From NCBI RefSeq assembly GCF_000378965.1, contig NZ_KB900536.1, positions 2,286,052-2,350,051 on the forward strand: a stretch of 64,000 bases of DNA, written 5' to 3'. Position 1 is the stretch's first letter, and every line of letters starts with the position of its first letter. This stretch comes from Thioalkalivibrio thiocyanodenitrificans ARhD 1 (lineage in GTDB: Bacteria > Pseudomonadota > Gammaproteobacteria > Ectothiorhodospirales > Ectothiorhodospiraceae). The translations under genes were made by a program, and so were the position numbers. The notes beneath the pieces were generated by a model. It was not told where the DNA came from, ran no database searches, and saw nothing but the letters and a program-made list of their open reading frames with translations. Shown piece by piece: positions 55,436 through 63,770 of the stretch.

Positions 55436-55879
55436 CTAGCGTGCCTTCTTCTTCGCGCGGCGCTTGGGCCGTGCCATGGCGCGCAGCTTCTTGGCCAACG
55501 CCGTTTCCAGTTTTCCGAGCTCCCGCGCGGCGGCGACTTCAAGGCGTGTGGCACGATTCTCCAGCTGTGTCAGCCAGGATGCCGCCTGCTTCCGGTCGGC
55601 GGTTGCGCCCTTGACCGCCTGCTTGGCGTTCTGCACTTCGGCCCGCGCCTTGGCGACCGAGGCCCTGGCGTTCTCTTTGGCCTTGCCCTTGGATGCACTG
55701 ACCCGGGCCCGCGCCTTCTCAAGGCGTTCAGTCATGCGTTCCAGCCGGTTGCTGGCGGAAGCGATCTTTGCCTCGGCGCGATCGAGACTCTTGCGCGCGC
55801 GATCAATGGCGCGGTTGAATGTGGTGCCCGGCGCGATCTTCCTTTGCTGTTTCTTGCGAGCTTTCTTCTTAGCAGCCAT
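55436..55879 (-). CDS. Lys/Ala-rich basic coiled-coil protein, histone H1-like ends
   Basis: A 147-residue protein with basic ends (AAKKKARKKQQRK; RPKRRAKKKAR) and a long helical middle (DRAEAKIASASNRLERMTER). The composition resembles AlgP or histone-H1-like DNA-binding proteins. I take the ATG at 55879 with GGAGTC upstream; an upstream Met at 55939 has no such site. DNA or RNA binding is inferred from charge. Confidence 0.75.
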   Translation of the reverse strand: MAAKKKARKKQQRKIAPGTTFNRAIDRARKSLDRAEAKIASASNRLERMTERLEKARARVSASKGKAKENARASVAKARAEVQNAKQAVKGATADRKQAASWLTQLENRATRLEVAAARELGKLETALAKKLRAMARPKRRAKKKAR

Positions 55880-56151
55880 AGATTGACTCCAGGGTTTGGA
55901 TTTGAGCCTGCATGGAACGTCGTTTTCCAACGCGACCAACGGAAGTCTATATCAGGTTGGCGAGAACCGCGAAGTCACCGTCCGCAACGGCTCACCCGGG
56001 CCAAGGCAACGACCATCGCTTTATCCGGCCGAACGCCGTCCGGGATGCGAATGTCAGGCGCAGCAGGCGAGTGCAGGCGTACCCGTTGCAGCATGAACGG
56101 CATGCGCCGTTCAGTACGCCCCGTCAATACCCGCGGGGAGCCGCCTGCTCA

Positions 56152-56433
56152 TCAGCCGTAGGTGCAGAGGTAGGCCGTGTCGCGTGCGATCTCGACCTGA
56201 AAGCGCTCGTTGGCCGGGACCTGGAACGTATCGCCTTCACCGAAGCCGGACCATGACGGGCTTCCCGGCAGCTTCACCTTCAACCCGCCGCTGACCACGG
56301 TGACGGTCTCCCGTTGCGTGGTGCCGAATTCGTAACTCCCCGGCGCCATGACGCCGATGGTGGCGGGCAGGGACTCACCCTGGAAGGCGATGGACATGAC
56401 CTTGCCGTCGAAGTACTCGTTGGTCTTGAACAT
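56152..56433 (-). CDS. ppnP: Pyrimidine/purine nucleoside phosphorylase PpnP
   Basis: A 93-residue cupin-fold phosphorylase (formerly DUF1255/YaiE): [38 protein letters not shown], and [20 protein letters not shown] followed by CTYG. It splits nucleosides with phosphate. Start ATG 56433 with GGAG upstream. The 272-bp gap before it on the left (55880-56151) holds no supported gene. Confidence 0.92.
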   Translation of the reverse strand: MFKTNEYFDGKVMSIAFQGESLPATIGVMAPGSYEFGTTQRETVTVVSGGLKVKLPGSPSWSGFGEGDTFQVPANERFQVEIARDTAYLCTYG

Positions 56434-56584
56434 GGGGGGGCTCCGTGAAGAATCCGGGGGTGTGGCGAGTATGCCATGAGCACAGGCCGGGTGGATCAGC
56501 CCGAAGCCCGACAGGGGCCGTGAAACCTCGCGCGGGTTTCGGGGTCTGTCATTGCGTACGGTCCATGCGATAAGGAGCCTCTTC

Positions 56585-57124
56585 ATGCCGTTTGTCACCG
56601 AGATCGAACCCGGAATGAGCGCCACGGTTGCGCCCGAGACCCGCGGCTTCCGGCTCAATCACAGCATGCTGCGCGTCAAGGATCCCGAGCGTTCCCTGGA
56701 GTTCTACAGCCGCGTGTTCGGCATGCGCCTGCTGCGCAAGCTGAATTTCCCCGAGCTGAATTTCTCACTGTACTTCCTCGCCGCGCTGGACGAGGGAGAG
56801 GCGGTGCCCGAGGATGAGGACGAGCGCACGTGCTGGACCTTCTCCCAGCGGGGTATCCTTGAGCTGACCCACAACCGGGGCACCGAACGCGATCCGGATT
56901 TTCGTTACCATGACGGCAACAGCGAACCCCAGGGGTTCGGCCACATCTGTTTCGCCGTTCCGGACCTGGACGCGGCGGTGCGCTGGCTGGACGCGAACGA
57001 GGTGCCCTTTGTGAAGCGCCCGGAAGACGGGGCGCTCAAGGACGTGGCCTTCGTCACCGATCCGGACGGTTACTGGATCGAGATCCTGGAACCGGCCCGG
57101 CTGGGGGGTTTGGGGCGCACTTGA
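56585..57124 (+). CDS. gloA: Lactoylglutathione lyase (glyoxalase I), long form
   Basis: A 179-residue glyoxalase I. The longer N-terminus resembles the eukaryote-like, roughly 180-residue form. The metal ligands fit His/Glu/His/Glu: [42 protein letters not shown] and [10 protein letters not shown]. It converts the methylglyoxal-glutathione adduct to S-lactoylglutathione. Start ATG 56585 after AAGGAG. Confidence 0.93.
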   Translation: MPFVTEIEPGMSATVAPETRGFRLNHSMLRVKDPERSLEFYSRVFGMRLLRKLNFPELNFSLYFLAALDEGEAVPEDEDERTCWTFSQRGILELTHNRGTERDPDFRYHDGNSEPQGFGHICFAVPDLDAAVRWLDANEVPFVKRPEDGALKDVAFVTDPDGYWIEILEPARLGGLGRT

Positions 57125-57420
57125 AGTGGGAAGTATGAACCGGGAAGTGGGAACCGGACCTGCGGTCCAGCGTGGCGGTCCATGAGCGGTGCAGCGCACT
57201 TTTGTTCCCGTTGCCGTCCTTTTGTCAGCCGGACCTGCTCCTGTATGGCCCCGACCGGGAGATGGTGGCCACGGAGATCCTGGCTTGGGCGAACGGTGAA
57301 CGGCGAGCGGCACGAAGGCGCCGTGCACCGTGAATGCGCCGATTTACCCGCGTACCCCACTGCGTGGACATCGGCGACCGCACAACGGGCTGAAACATGG
57401 AACGACAGGCCTGACGTACA

Positions 57421-57900
57421 ATGCACCTCATGAACCGGTTCCTGGCTGCCCTGATGGTCCTTGCGGCCTTGCTGCTGGCGGCCTGCACCCGCGAGCTGCC
57501 GCCGCCCGAAGAGCAGATCCGCACGCTGGTGAGCGAGGCGCGCGAGGCGGCCGAGGCGCGGGACCTTTCCGCGCTGCGTGGCCTGATCGCCGACGACTAC
57601 CGGGATGCCCGGGGCCGGGACAAGGGCGATCTGGTCAACATCCTGCGGCTCGTCTTCCTGCGCCACCAGTCCGTGCACCTGCTCACCCGGGTGCACGATG
57701 TGCGCTTTCCCGAACCGGGCCGGGCGTCTCTGACCGTCTACGTGGCCATGGCCGGACGTCCGTTCCCGGAGCGGGACATCGGCCTGATACGCGCCGACCT
57801 GCACCGGTTCGACGTGACGCTGCGTGAATCGGGTGGCGGACGGTGGCAGGCGGAGGACATCCACTGGCGCCGTCCCGATCGCAGCGACTGGCCATTCTGA
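57421..57900 (+). CDS. Predicted lipoprotein, NTF2/SnoaL-like
   Basis: A 159-residue protein with a lipoprotein signal: hydrophobic stretch and lipobox LLAAC at about residue 22. The mature part (EEQIRTLVSEAREAAEARDL, then ALRGLIADDYRDARGRDKGD) suggests an NTF2-like fold. Function unknown. ATG 57430 is an alternative start. The 296-bp gap before it holds only short repeated GGGAAGTGGGAACCGG-type sequence. Confidence 0.75.
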   Translation: MHLMNRFLAALMVLAALLLAACTRELPPPEEQIRTLVSEAREAAEARDLSALRGLIADDYRDARGRDKGDLVNILRLVFLRHQSVHLLTRVHDVRFPEPGRASLTVYVAMAGRPFPERDIGLIRADLHRFDVTLRESGGGRWQAEDIHWRRPDRSDWPF

Positions 57901-57910
57901 GAGAGACCCC

Positions 57911-58285
57911 ATGACATACCGAGTGCAGACGGTGGCCGTGCTGGGTGCGAGTCCAAGGCCACGGCGCTTCTCCCACCAGGCCGTGCTGGCACTGAGCCGC
58001 CAGGGGCACCGGGTCATTCCGGTGCACCCCCGCCCCGGCGAGATCGGCGGTTGGCCCGTGGCCACGCGCCTCGAAGCGATCCGCGAACCGGTGGATACCC
58101 TGACCCTGTATCTCGGCCCGCAGCGCAGTCAGGCGGTGACACAGGCGATCGTGGCCCTTGCGCCGGGACGGGTGATTCTCAACCCGGGGACCGAATCCCC
58201 GGAGCTGGAGGCCGAACTGGACGGGGCCGGTATTCCCTGGGTCCACGACTGCACCCTGCGCATGCTGGACGGCGGGCGCTTTTGA
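57911..58285 (+). CDS. CoA-binding domain protein (YccU-like)
   Basis: A 124-residue Rossmann CoA-binding protein: VAVLGASPRPRRFSHQAVLA, VIPVHPRPGEIGG, and ILNPGTESPELEAELDGAGI. It resembles YccU and the CoA-binding domain of acyl-CoA synthetases, without a catalytic partner domain. It lies 10 bp after the lipoprotein gene, probably in one unit with it and the YqaA-like gene. Confidence 0.87.
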   Translation: MTYRVQTVAVLGASPRPRRFSHQAVLALSRQGHRVIPVHPRPGEIGGWPVATRLEAIREPVDTLTLYLGPQRSQAVTQAIVALAPGRVILNPGTESPELEAELDGAGIPWVHDCTLRMLDGGRF

Positions 58286-58298
58286 GACGGGGCGGCTG

Positions 58299-58754
58299 AT
58301 GGGCGGCTGGTGGCGTGAGGACAACGCCCTGTGGGCGTTGTTTGTCAGCGCGTTCGTGTCCAGCACCCTGCTGCCCGGCTCCTCTGAAGCGGTGCTGGCG
58401 GCGGCGGCCCTGAGCGGCCTCTCTCCCTGGCGCCTGTTGTGGGTGGCGACGCTGGGCAACACCCTGGGCGGTCTCACCAACTGGTGGATCGGCCGGTGGA
58501 TCGCCACGCGCTATCCGGCCCGACGCCTGGTCAGGCCGGCGCATGAAAAGGCTCTGGTGCGGGTACGGCGCTTCGGCTGGCCGGCGTTGCTGCTGTCCTG
58601 GCTGCCGGTGATTGGCGACCCCCTGTGCGTGGCGGCCGGCTGGCTGCGCATCAACATCTGGCTGAGCCTGCTGGCCATCGCGGTCGGCAAGGCGGCCCGC
58701 TATGCGCTGCTGCTGTGGCTGATCCCGGTGAGCGGTCAGAGCATGGGTTCGTGA
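58299..58754 (+). CDS. YqaA/DedA-related membrane protein
   Basis: A 151-residue membrane protein of the VTT/SNARE-associated type: FVSAFVSSTLLPGSSEAVLA, GNTLGGLTNWWIGRWIATRY, and SWLPVIGDPLCVAAGWLR. The sequence matches YqaA proteins. The transport substrate is not established. Last gene of a short unit starting at 57421. Confidence 0.85.
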   Translation: MGGWWREDNALWALFVSAFVSSTLLPGSSEAVLAAAALSGLSPWRLLWVATLGNTLGGLTNWWIGRWIATRYPARRLVRPAHEKALVRVRRFGWPALLLSWLPVIGDPLCVAAGWLRINIWLSLLAIAVGKAARYALLLWLIPVSGQSMGS

Positions 58755-58914
58755 AAGAACGCGAACGAAATCGAAAACCTTAAAGCGGACCGCAAAGGTC
58801 GCGAAGGTGTGCGCGACGGAAATCGCGATCATCAGAACACCGTGTGCCATTCGCGGTTCGGCTTCAGATCGGATCCGTTTGGATCTGTGTGCATCTCCGG
58901 GCCCCGCGGGGCCA

Positions 58915-58931
58915 TGTGCTAAAATGGCACA
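58915..58931. promoter_or_regulatory. Palindromic binding site before the kinase-regulator operon
   Basis: TGTGCTAAAATGGCACA, arms GTGCY and GGCAC around a 5-bp core, matches the site at 61796-61812. It lies 28 bp before the kinase start used here, so the regulator may control its own operon. Confidence 0.7.
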
Positions 58932-58958
58932 CTCATGCCTTCCAGGGGACCGCATGTC

Positions 58959-60416
58959 ATGGGTCTTCCCCTTCTCTCTGCCTACAGCCTGCGAACCGCC
59001 CTTCTCGGTTTTGTGATCCTGCCCCTGCTGGGGGTGACGCTGGTGGTGGGCGCGTCCGGGCTGCGCGCCGTGGAAGCCCGCATGGAGGCGCGCCTGCAGG
59101 AGGACATCGAGCTGGTGGCCCGGGCGATCCGGCTGCCGTTGAGCCGCTCCCTGGAACGGGGCGAACGGGGCGGTGTGCAACAGGCCCTGGACTCCGCCTT
59201 TCGCATTGATCAGGTGTACGGCGCCTACGTCTACGATGCCCGGGGCGACCTGGTGGCCGCCAGCGGGCCCCGCGGACCGTCCATGGTGATCCGCCGCGAG
59301 GCCCGGGATATCACCGCCGGCGGGACCCAGGGCCTGTACGAGGAGCGCGCCGGCAATCCCGTCTATTCCTTCTTCATGCCGCTGTCCGACGCGGGCGGGC
59401 GGATCAACGGCCTCCTGCAGGTGACCCGTCATCGCGCGGACTTCCAGGATGACCTGGCGGACCTGCGCACCGAGGCGCTGGTGGTGCTGGGTGCGCTAAT
59501 GCTCCTGTTCCTGGGCGTGGTGACCCTGGGGCATCACCGGGCCGTGGGCCGGCACGTGAGCCAGATGGTCGACGCCATGGCCCGGGTGGGCCGGGGTGAC
59601 CGCGATTTCCGGGTCACGCCCGCGGGCCCCCACGAGCTGCGCACACTCGCCAAGGCCATGAACGCCATGCTGGACAGTACCGGTCGTTCCGAGGCGGCCC
59701 TTGCCCGGCAGCGCGCCGAACAGCAGGCGCTGGAGACGCGCTTGCGCGAGTCCGAGAAGATGGCGGCCATCGGGCAGCTGGCCGCGGGTGTTGCCCATGA
59801 GCTGGGGTCGCCGCTGGGGGTCATCGACGGCAAGGCCCAGCGGGCCCGGCGGCGGTTGCCCGAATCCGACGAACTGCACGGGGTGCTGGGCGAGATACGC
59901 AGCGAGGTGTCACGCATGAGCCGCATCGTGCGCCAGCTCATGGATTTCGGCCGGCGCAACCCCCTGCACCCACGGCCGGAGTCGGTACCGGAACTGGCGC
60001 GCGCCGTGGCCGGGCGGGAGGCCGACACGAAGGGGCACATCACCCTCGAACTCGAGGGTGCCGATGACCTGGAGGCGGTCGCCCTGGACCGCCCGCGCCT
60101 GGAACAGGCCCTGGGCAATCTCCTCCAGAATGCCCTGCAGGCGGCCCGCTCCCGCGTACGCATTAGCTGGGCGCTGGCGCATGATCGGCTGCGCCTGGTG
60201 GTGGAGGACGACGGCCCGGGCATTGATCCCGCCATCCGGGACCGGTTGTTCGAGCCGTTCTTCACCACCAAGTCGGTGGGTGACGGCACCGGGTTGGGCC
60301 TGTCGGTGGCCCATGCGGCGGTCAAGGATCATGGCGGCGAACTGCGGGTGGACGACAGTCCCCTGGGCGGCGCCCGCTTCACCCTGGATCTGCCGCGGGC
60401 GGCCCGCCATGAATGA
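58959..60416 (+). CDS. Membrane sensor histidine kinase of a sigma-54 two-component system
   Basis: A 485-residue NtrB-like kinase: membrane helix (FVILPLLGVTLVVGAS), a periplasmic sensor region (about 40-160), a second helix (TEALVVLGALMLLFLGVVTL), HAMP, the H box VAHELGSPLGVIDGKA, the N box LGNLLQNALQAA, and the ATP lid (VEDDGPGIDP, FEPFFTTK, GTGLGLSV). I take the ATG at 58959, which has AGGGGA nine bases upstream; 58935 is an alternative start, closer to the operator. It overlaps the regulator gene by 8 bp. Signal unknown. Confidence 0.92.
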   Translation: MGLPLLSAYSLRTALLGFVILPLLGVTLVVGASGLRAVEARMEARLQEDIELVARAIRLPLSRSLERGERGGVQQALDSAFRIDQVYGAYVYDARGDLVAASGPRGPSMVIRREARDITAGGTQGLYEERAGNPVYSFFMPLSDAGGRINGLLQVTRHRADFQDDLADLRTEALVVLGALMLLFLGVVTLGHHRAVGRHVSQMVDAMARVGRGDRDFRVTPAGPHELRTLAKAMNAMLDSTGRSEAALARQRAEQQALETRLRESEKMAAIGQLAAGVAHELGSPLGVIDGKAQRARRRLPESDELHGVLGEIRSEVSRMSRIVRQLMDFGRRNPLHPRPESVPELARAVAGREADTKGHITLELEGADDLEAVALDRPRLEQALGNLLQNALQAARSRVRISWALAHDRLRLVVEDDGPGIDPAIRDRLFEPFFTTKSVGDGTGLGLSVAHAAVKDHGGELRVDDSPLGGARFTLDLPRAARHE

Positions 60417-61776
60417 AGTGGTGACCCGCGCCGATATTCTGGTGGTCGAGGACGATACCGGCCATCGGGCCCTGCTGCACGACGAACTCAGCGACGCGGG
60501 CCATGCCGTGAGCGCCGTGGCCGATGCCGAGGCGGCCATCGCGCAGCTTGATGCGCGACGCTTTGACCTGGTGCTGAGCGATCTGCGTCTGCCGGGCGCC
60601 GGCGGCATGGACCTGCTGGCCCATTGCCGGCGCATGGCCGCCGCGCCCGGGTTCATCATCATCACGGCCTTCGGCACCATCCCCCAGGCAGTGCAGGCCC
60701 TGCGCCAGGGGGCCGACGATTTTCTCACCAAACCGGTGGATCTGGACCACCTGGTCCTGGCGGTGGAGCGGGTGCTGCGCAACCGCAGCCTGCAGGCGGA
60801 GGTGGCCCGCTACCGGGCATTGCTCAAGCGCACGGATTTTCACGGGCTGATCGGCTCAAGCCCGCCCATGCTGGCCCTGTTCGAGGCCATACGCCGCATC
60901 GCCCGCGCCCCCGGGCCGGTGCTCATTACCGGGGAGTCCGGTACCGGCAAGGAACTGGTGGCCCGGGCGCTGCACGCGGAGAGCGAGCGGGCCGGGCGCC
61001 CGTTCGTGGCCATCAACTGTGCCGGCATTCCCACCGAACTGCTGGAATCGGAACTGTTCGGTCATGCGGCGGGCGCCTTCAGCGGTGCCACGGGTGCGCG
61101 AAAGGGCCTGTTCGCCGAGGCGCATGGCGGCAGCCTGCTGCTGGACGAGATCGGCGAAATGCCGCCCGCCATGCAGGCCAAGCTGCTGCGTCTGCTTCAG
61201 GACGGGCGCGTGCGCCCGGTGGGCAGCAACCGGGAGGAGAACGCGGACGTGCGGATTCTGGCGGCCACCAACCGGGATCTGGCGCCCATGATCCGGGATG
61301 GCAGCTTTCGCGAGGACCTCTTCTACCGTCTGGAAACGTTCCACATCACCGTGCCGCCCCTGCGGGAGCGCGGCGAGGATGTGGAACGCCTGGCGCTCGC
61401 GTTTCTCAAGCGGGCTGCCGCCGCCATGGACCGGGACATCCGCGGGGTCACCCCGGAGGCCCTGCGCCGCCTGCGCCGCTACGACTATCCCGGCAATGTG
61501 CGCGAGCTGTCCAGCGTGCTGGAGCGGGCGGTGACCTTCAGCCGCGACCATGAAATCGGGGAGGCCGATCTCCCGGAACGCGTGCTCGCGGGTCCCGTGT
61601 CCGCCGCCGGTGCGGCGAGCCTCTGGCGCGATCAGGAGGCACTGCCGACGCTGGCACAGGTGGAGGATCGTTATATCCGCCACGTGCTGGAGCGCGTGGA
61701 GGGAAACAAGCGCCAGGCCGCAAAGCTCCTGGGGATCGGCCGGCGCACCCTGTATCGTCGCCTTGGGGAGGACTGA
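60409..61776 (+). CDS. NtrC-family sigma-54-dependent response regulator
   Basis: A 455-residue regulator. The receiver has the phosphoacceptor Asp in LVLSDLRLPG. The AAA+ core has Walker A GESGTGKE, Walker B LLLDEIGEM and the sigma-54-contacting loop, which reads GAFSGA instead of the usual GAFTGA. The Fis-type HTH (NKRQAAKLLGIGRRTLYRRL) is at the C-terminus. It should bind the palindrome at 61796 and activate the promoter at 61901. The Thr-to-Ser change in the loop is noted. Confidence 0.93.
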   Translation: MNEVVTRADILVVEDDTGHRALLHDELSDAGHAVSAVADAEAAIAQLDARRFDLVLSDLRLPGAGGMDLLAHCRRMAAAPGFIIITAFGTIPQAVQALRQGADDFLTKPVDLDHLVLAVERVLRNRSLQAEVARYRALLKRTDFHGLIGSSPPMLALFEAIRRIARAPGPVLITGESGTGKELVARALHAESERAGRPFVAINCAGIPTELLESELFGHAAGAFSGATGARKGLFAEAHGGSLLLDEIGEMPPAMQAKLLRLLQDGRVRPVGSNREENADVRILAATNRDLAPMIRDGSFREDLFYRLETFHITVPPLRERGEDVERLALAFLKRAAAAMDRDIRGVTPEALRRLRRYDYPGNVRELSSVLERAVTFSRDHEIGEADLPERVLAGPVSAAGAASLWRDQEALPTLAQVEDRYIRHVLERVEGNKRQAAKLLGIGRRTLYRRLGED

Positions 61777-61795
61777 CACGGGTCACGCCGGCCCA

Positions 61796-61812
61796 TGTGC
61801 CATTCTGGCACG
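61796..61812. promoter_or_regulatory. Upstream activator site for the sigma-54 regulator
   Basis: TGTGCCATTCTGGCACG carries 5-bp arms GTGCC/GGCAC around ATTCT and matches the site at 58915-58931. It is centred about 120 bp upstream of the predicted transcription start, the usual distance for a bacterial enhancer. Confidence 0.72.
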
Positions 61813-61900
61813 GCCCTTTTCGTTCCGTCACCCGCGGGCGACTCCTGAAATTTCCCAATGAATTGAATGGATTGGCTGCCTCCAGGGTTCACCTGTACGG

Positions 61901-61917
61901 TTGGCACGGTGTTTGTA
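61901..61917 (+). promoter_or_regulatory. Sigma-54 (-24/-12) promoter of the DUF4168 gene
   Basis: TTGGCACGGTGTTTGTA: GG at -24 and GT at -12 with 10 bp between them, matching the TGGCAC-N5-TTGC consensus except for T in place of C at -12. Transcription should start near 61928, giving a 5' leader of about 35 bases with GGAGG. Confidence 0.8.
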
Positions 61918-61963
61918 TGTCCCAAGGGTGAACTTTCACTGTAGAGACCGGAGGATTCATTAT

Positions 61964-62392
61964 ATGACCCGCAATTTCCGTAAACTGCCCCTTGCCATCG
62001 TCCTGGCCGCCCTGTTCGGGTTGTCCGGGGCGGCCATTGCCCAGGGCCAGCCCCCTGCCGGCCAGGAAGGCGCGCCCCCGCAGGGCCAGCCTCCGGGTGG
62101 CGGCATGGATCAGCAGCAGCCCGGTGCTCAGATCGATCCTCAGACCCTGGACGCGTTTGTGGACGCGTTCGTGGCCGTGCAGCACATCCGCGAGGACTTT
62201 GCCGAGCGCCTGCAGGGCGTGAGCGACGAGACCGAGGCCCAGGCCATGCAGCAGGAGGCCCAGGAAGAGATGATCAGCGCCGTGGAAGAGAACGGTCTGA
62301 ACGTCGAGGAATACAATCAGGTGGCTATGGCGCTGCAGTCCGACCCAGCCATGATGCAGCAGGTTCAGCGGATGGCCGAAGAGCGCATGTAG
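61964..62392 (+). CDS. Exported DUF4168 protein, target of the sigma-54 circuit
   Basis: A 142-residue protein: signal peptide (KLPLAIVLAALFGLSGAAIA), a Pro/Gln/Gly-rich linker (about 27-55), then the DUF4168 helical domain (IDPQTLDAFVDAFVAVQHIR, VEEYNQVAMALQSDPAMMQQ). DUF4168 proteins are small periplasmic or exported proteins of unknown function. The ATG at 61964 follows GGAGG. It is the first gene after a sigma-54 promoter and is followed by a strong terminator, so it is probably the main target. Confidence 0.9.
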   Translation: MTRNFRKLPLAIVLAALFGLSGAAIAQGQPPAGQEGAPPQGQPPGGGMDQQQPGAQIDPQTLDAFVDAFVAVQHIREDFAERLQGVSDETEAQAMQQEAQEEMISAVEENGLNVEEYNQVAMALQSDPAMMQQVQRMAEERM

Positions 62393-62399
62393 GCCCCAC

Positions 62400-62437
62400 A
62401 AAAAAGCCCCGCCCTCGTTGAGGGGCGGGGCTTTTTT
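62400..62437 (+). terminator. Rho-independent terminator after the DUF4168 gene
   Basis: A GC-rich stem (AAAAAAGCCCCGCCCTC against GAGGGGCGGGGCTTTTTT, one bulge) with a 3-base loop and a T run, directly after the stop codon. Confidence 0.92.
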
Positions 62438-62528
62438 GTGGGCAGTGGCTAGTGGCAAGTCTCAGGTGGCAAGGAGCGTCAAGAGCCCGAGGCCGCGGAT
62501 TTCTTGCGTCCTCTGCGTTGCGCGCTCT

Positions 62529-63410
62529 TTACTCCCGCGACGCAGCCTCCAAGGCGTCCCGGATGCCGGATTCGATATCCGGGTGGCGCAGTTGCACCCC
62601 CAGTGCCTCCAGGCCTTTTTCCGCCTTGATAATTCTGGATTCGCGGATGAAGGACATCATGGCGGGCGAGATGTGTTTGTCCGCCTCGGCGAGGGGGACG
62701 CAGGGCGGGCGGGGCAGGTCCGCCAGGTCCGCGACGGCATAGATGAACTCGGTCATGGAGGCGTGCTCCCCGTCGCCCACGTTGAAGATATCGCCCGCCT
62801 TGCCCCGGTCCAGGGCGGCCACGCACAGCGCCGCAAGGTCGTCGGCATGGATCCGGTTGCCCGGGGGCGCCTCGTCGGGGCAGATGACGGGGGTCCCTGC
62901 GCGGATCCGTTCCAGGGGCAGGCGGCCGGGGCCGTAGATGCCGGGCACGCGCAGGATCACCACCTCCGTGCCGTGGGCGGCCATGAAGTCCCGCAGTTGA
63001 TTCTCCGCGTCCATCCGGCGGCGTGCCCGGTCGGTCTGGGGGCCGGTGGGGGTCGATTCGGTCACCTCGGCGCCCCGCTGGTCGCCGTATACGCCCGTGG
63101 TGCTTGCGTAGACGATACGTCGGGGCGGATGCGCGGCGCAGGCGGCCAGAAAATGTCCCATGCGCGGGTCGTCGACACCCGGCTGGGGTGGTTGCGCCAG
63201 GTAAATGACCGGCACATCCTCCAGTGGCAGGGTGGCGACCTGGTCGGGCGCGTCCAGGTCGGCACGGTGAACCCGGATTCCGGCCCGTTCCAGTTGCCGG
63301 GCCCGCTCTGAACGGCGCACCACGGCCAGGACCGGCCGATGCCGCGCGAGCAGGAGGTCTGCCGCCCGGCGCCCCACATCACCGCAACCGATGATCACTA
63401 CAGGTTTCAC
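62529..63410 (-). CDS. NAD(P)-binding epimerase/dehydratase-family protein (YeeZ-like)
   Basis: A 293-residue Rossmann protein: VVIIGCGDVGRRAADLLLAR, a YAQPP-type turn (IYLAQPPQPGVDD), IVYASTTGVYGDQRGAEV, and LRVPGIYGPGRLPLERIRAG. The catalytic Tyr-xxx-Lys of classic SDRs is not evident after the VYGD region, so it may be a binding or sensor protein. I take the GTG at 63410, with GGAG upstream, over a longer frame to 63521. Convergent with the terminator of the DUF4168 gene. Confidence 0.85.
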   Translation of the reverse strand: MKPVVIIGCGDVGRRAADLLLARHRPVLAVVRRSERARQLERAGIRVHRADLDAPDQVATLPLEDVPVIYLAQPPQPGVDDPRMGHFLAACAAHPPRRIVYASTTGVYGDQRGAEVTESTPTGPQTDRARRRMDAENQLRDFMAAHGTEVVILRVPGIYGPGRLPLERIRAGTPVICPDEAPPGNRIHADDLAALCVAALDRGKAGDIFNVGDGEHASMTEFIYAVADLADLPRPPCVPLAEADKHISPAMMSFIRESRIIKAEKGLEALGVQLRHPDIESGIRDALEAASRE

Positions 63411-63535
63411 AGCATTGGCTCCATCGCGTGAGGCGTTAGGCGGTAGGCGTGAGGCGGTAGGAGAAAGGTGTAAGGAGGAAGGCGCCAGGCGTGAAACCGG
63501 GGTAACGGTCCCCCGCCTCACTCCCGACGCTTATG

Positions 63536-63634
63536 TCCGCATGGGCACGCTGCGCTTTGCCCATCCTACAGTCAGATACCGGTGACGGGCGACAACTCCC
63601 GTAGGATGGGCAAAGCGCAGCGTGCCCATGCGGA
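63536..63634. repeat. Perfect 34-bp inverted repeat
   Basis: 63536-63569 is the exact reverse complement of 63601-63634, with a 31-bp spacer (arms contain GGGCACGCTGCGCTTTGCCC). It lies in the 360-bp gap 63411-63770 together with GGCGGTAGGCGTGAGGCGG-type short repeats near 63430-63470 and their reverse complement near 63738-63760. No gene is supported there. Confidence 0.9.
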
Positions 63635-63770
63635 GAGGCTGTCCATGGCCCGCGCCCAGGCCCGGCACGTGTCCGAGACCGCCGTCGCGCAGAAGGTAGG
63701 CCGCGCAGCTGGCGGTAAGCCAGGATGCTATCGTCCTTCGCCTCACGCCTACCGCCTCACACCCGAACCC

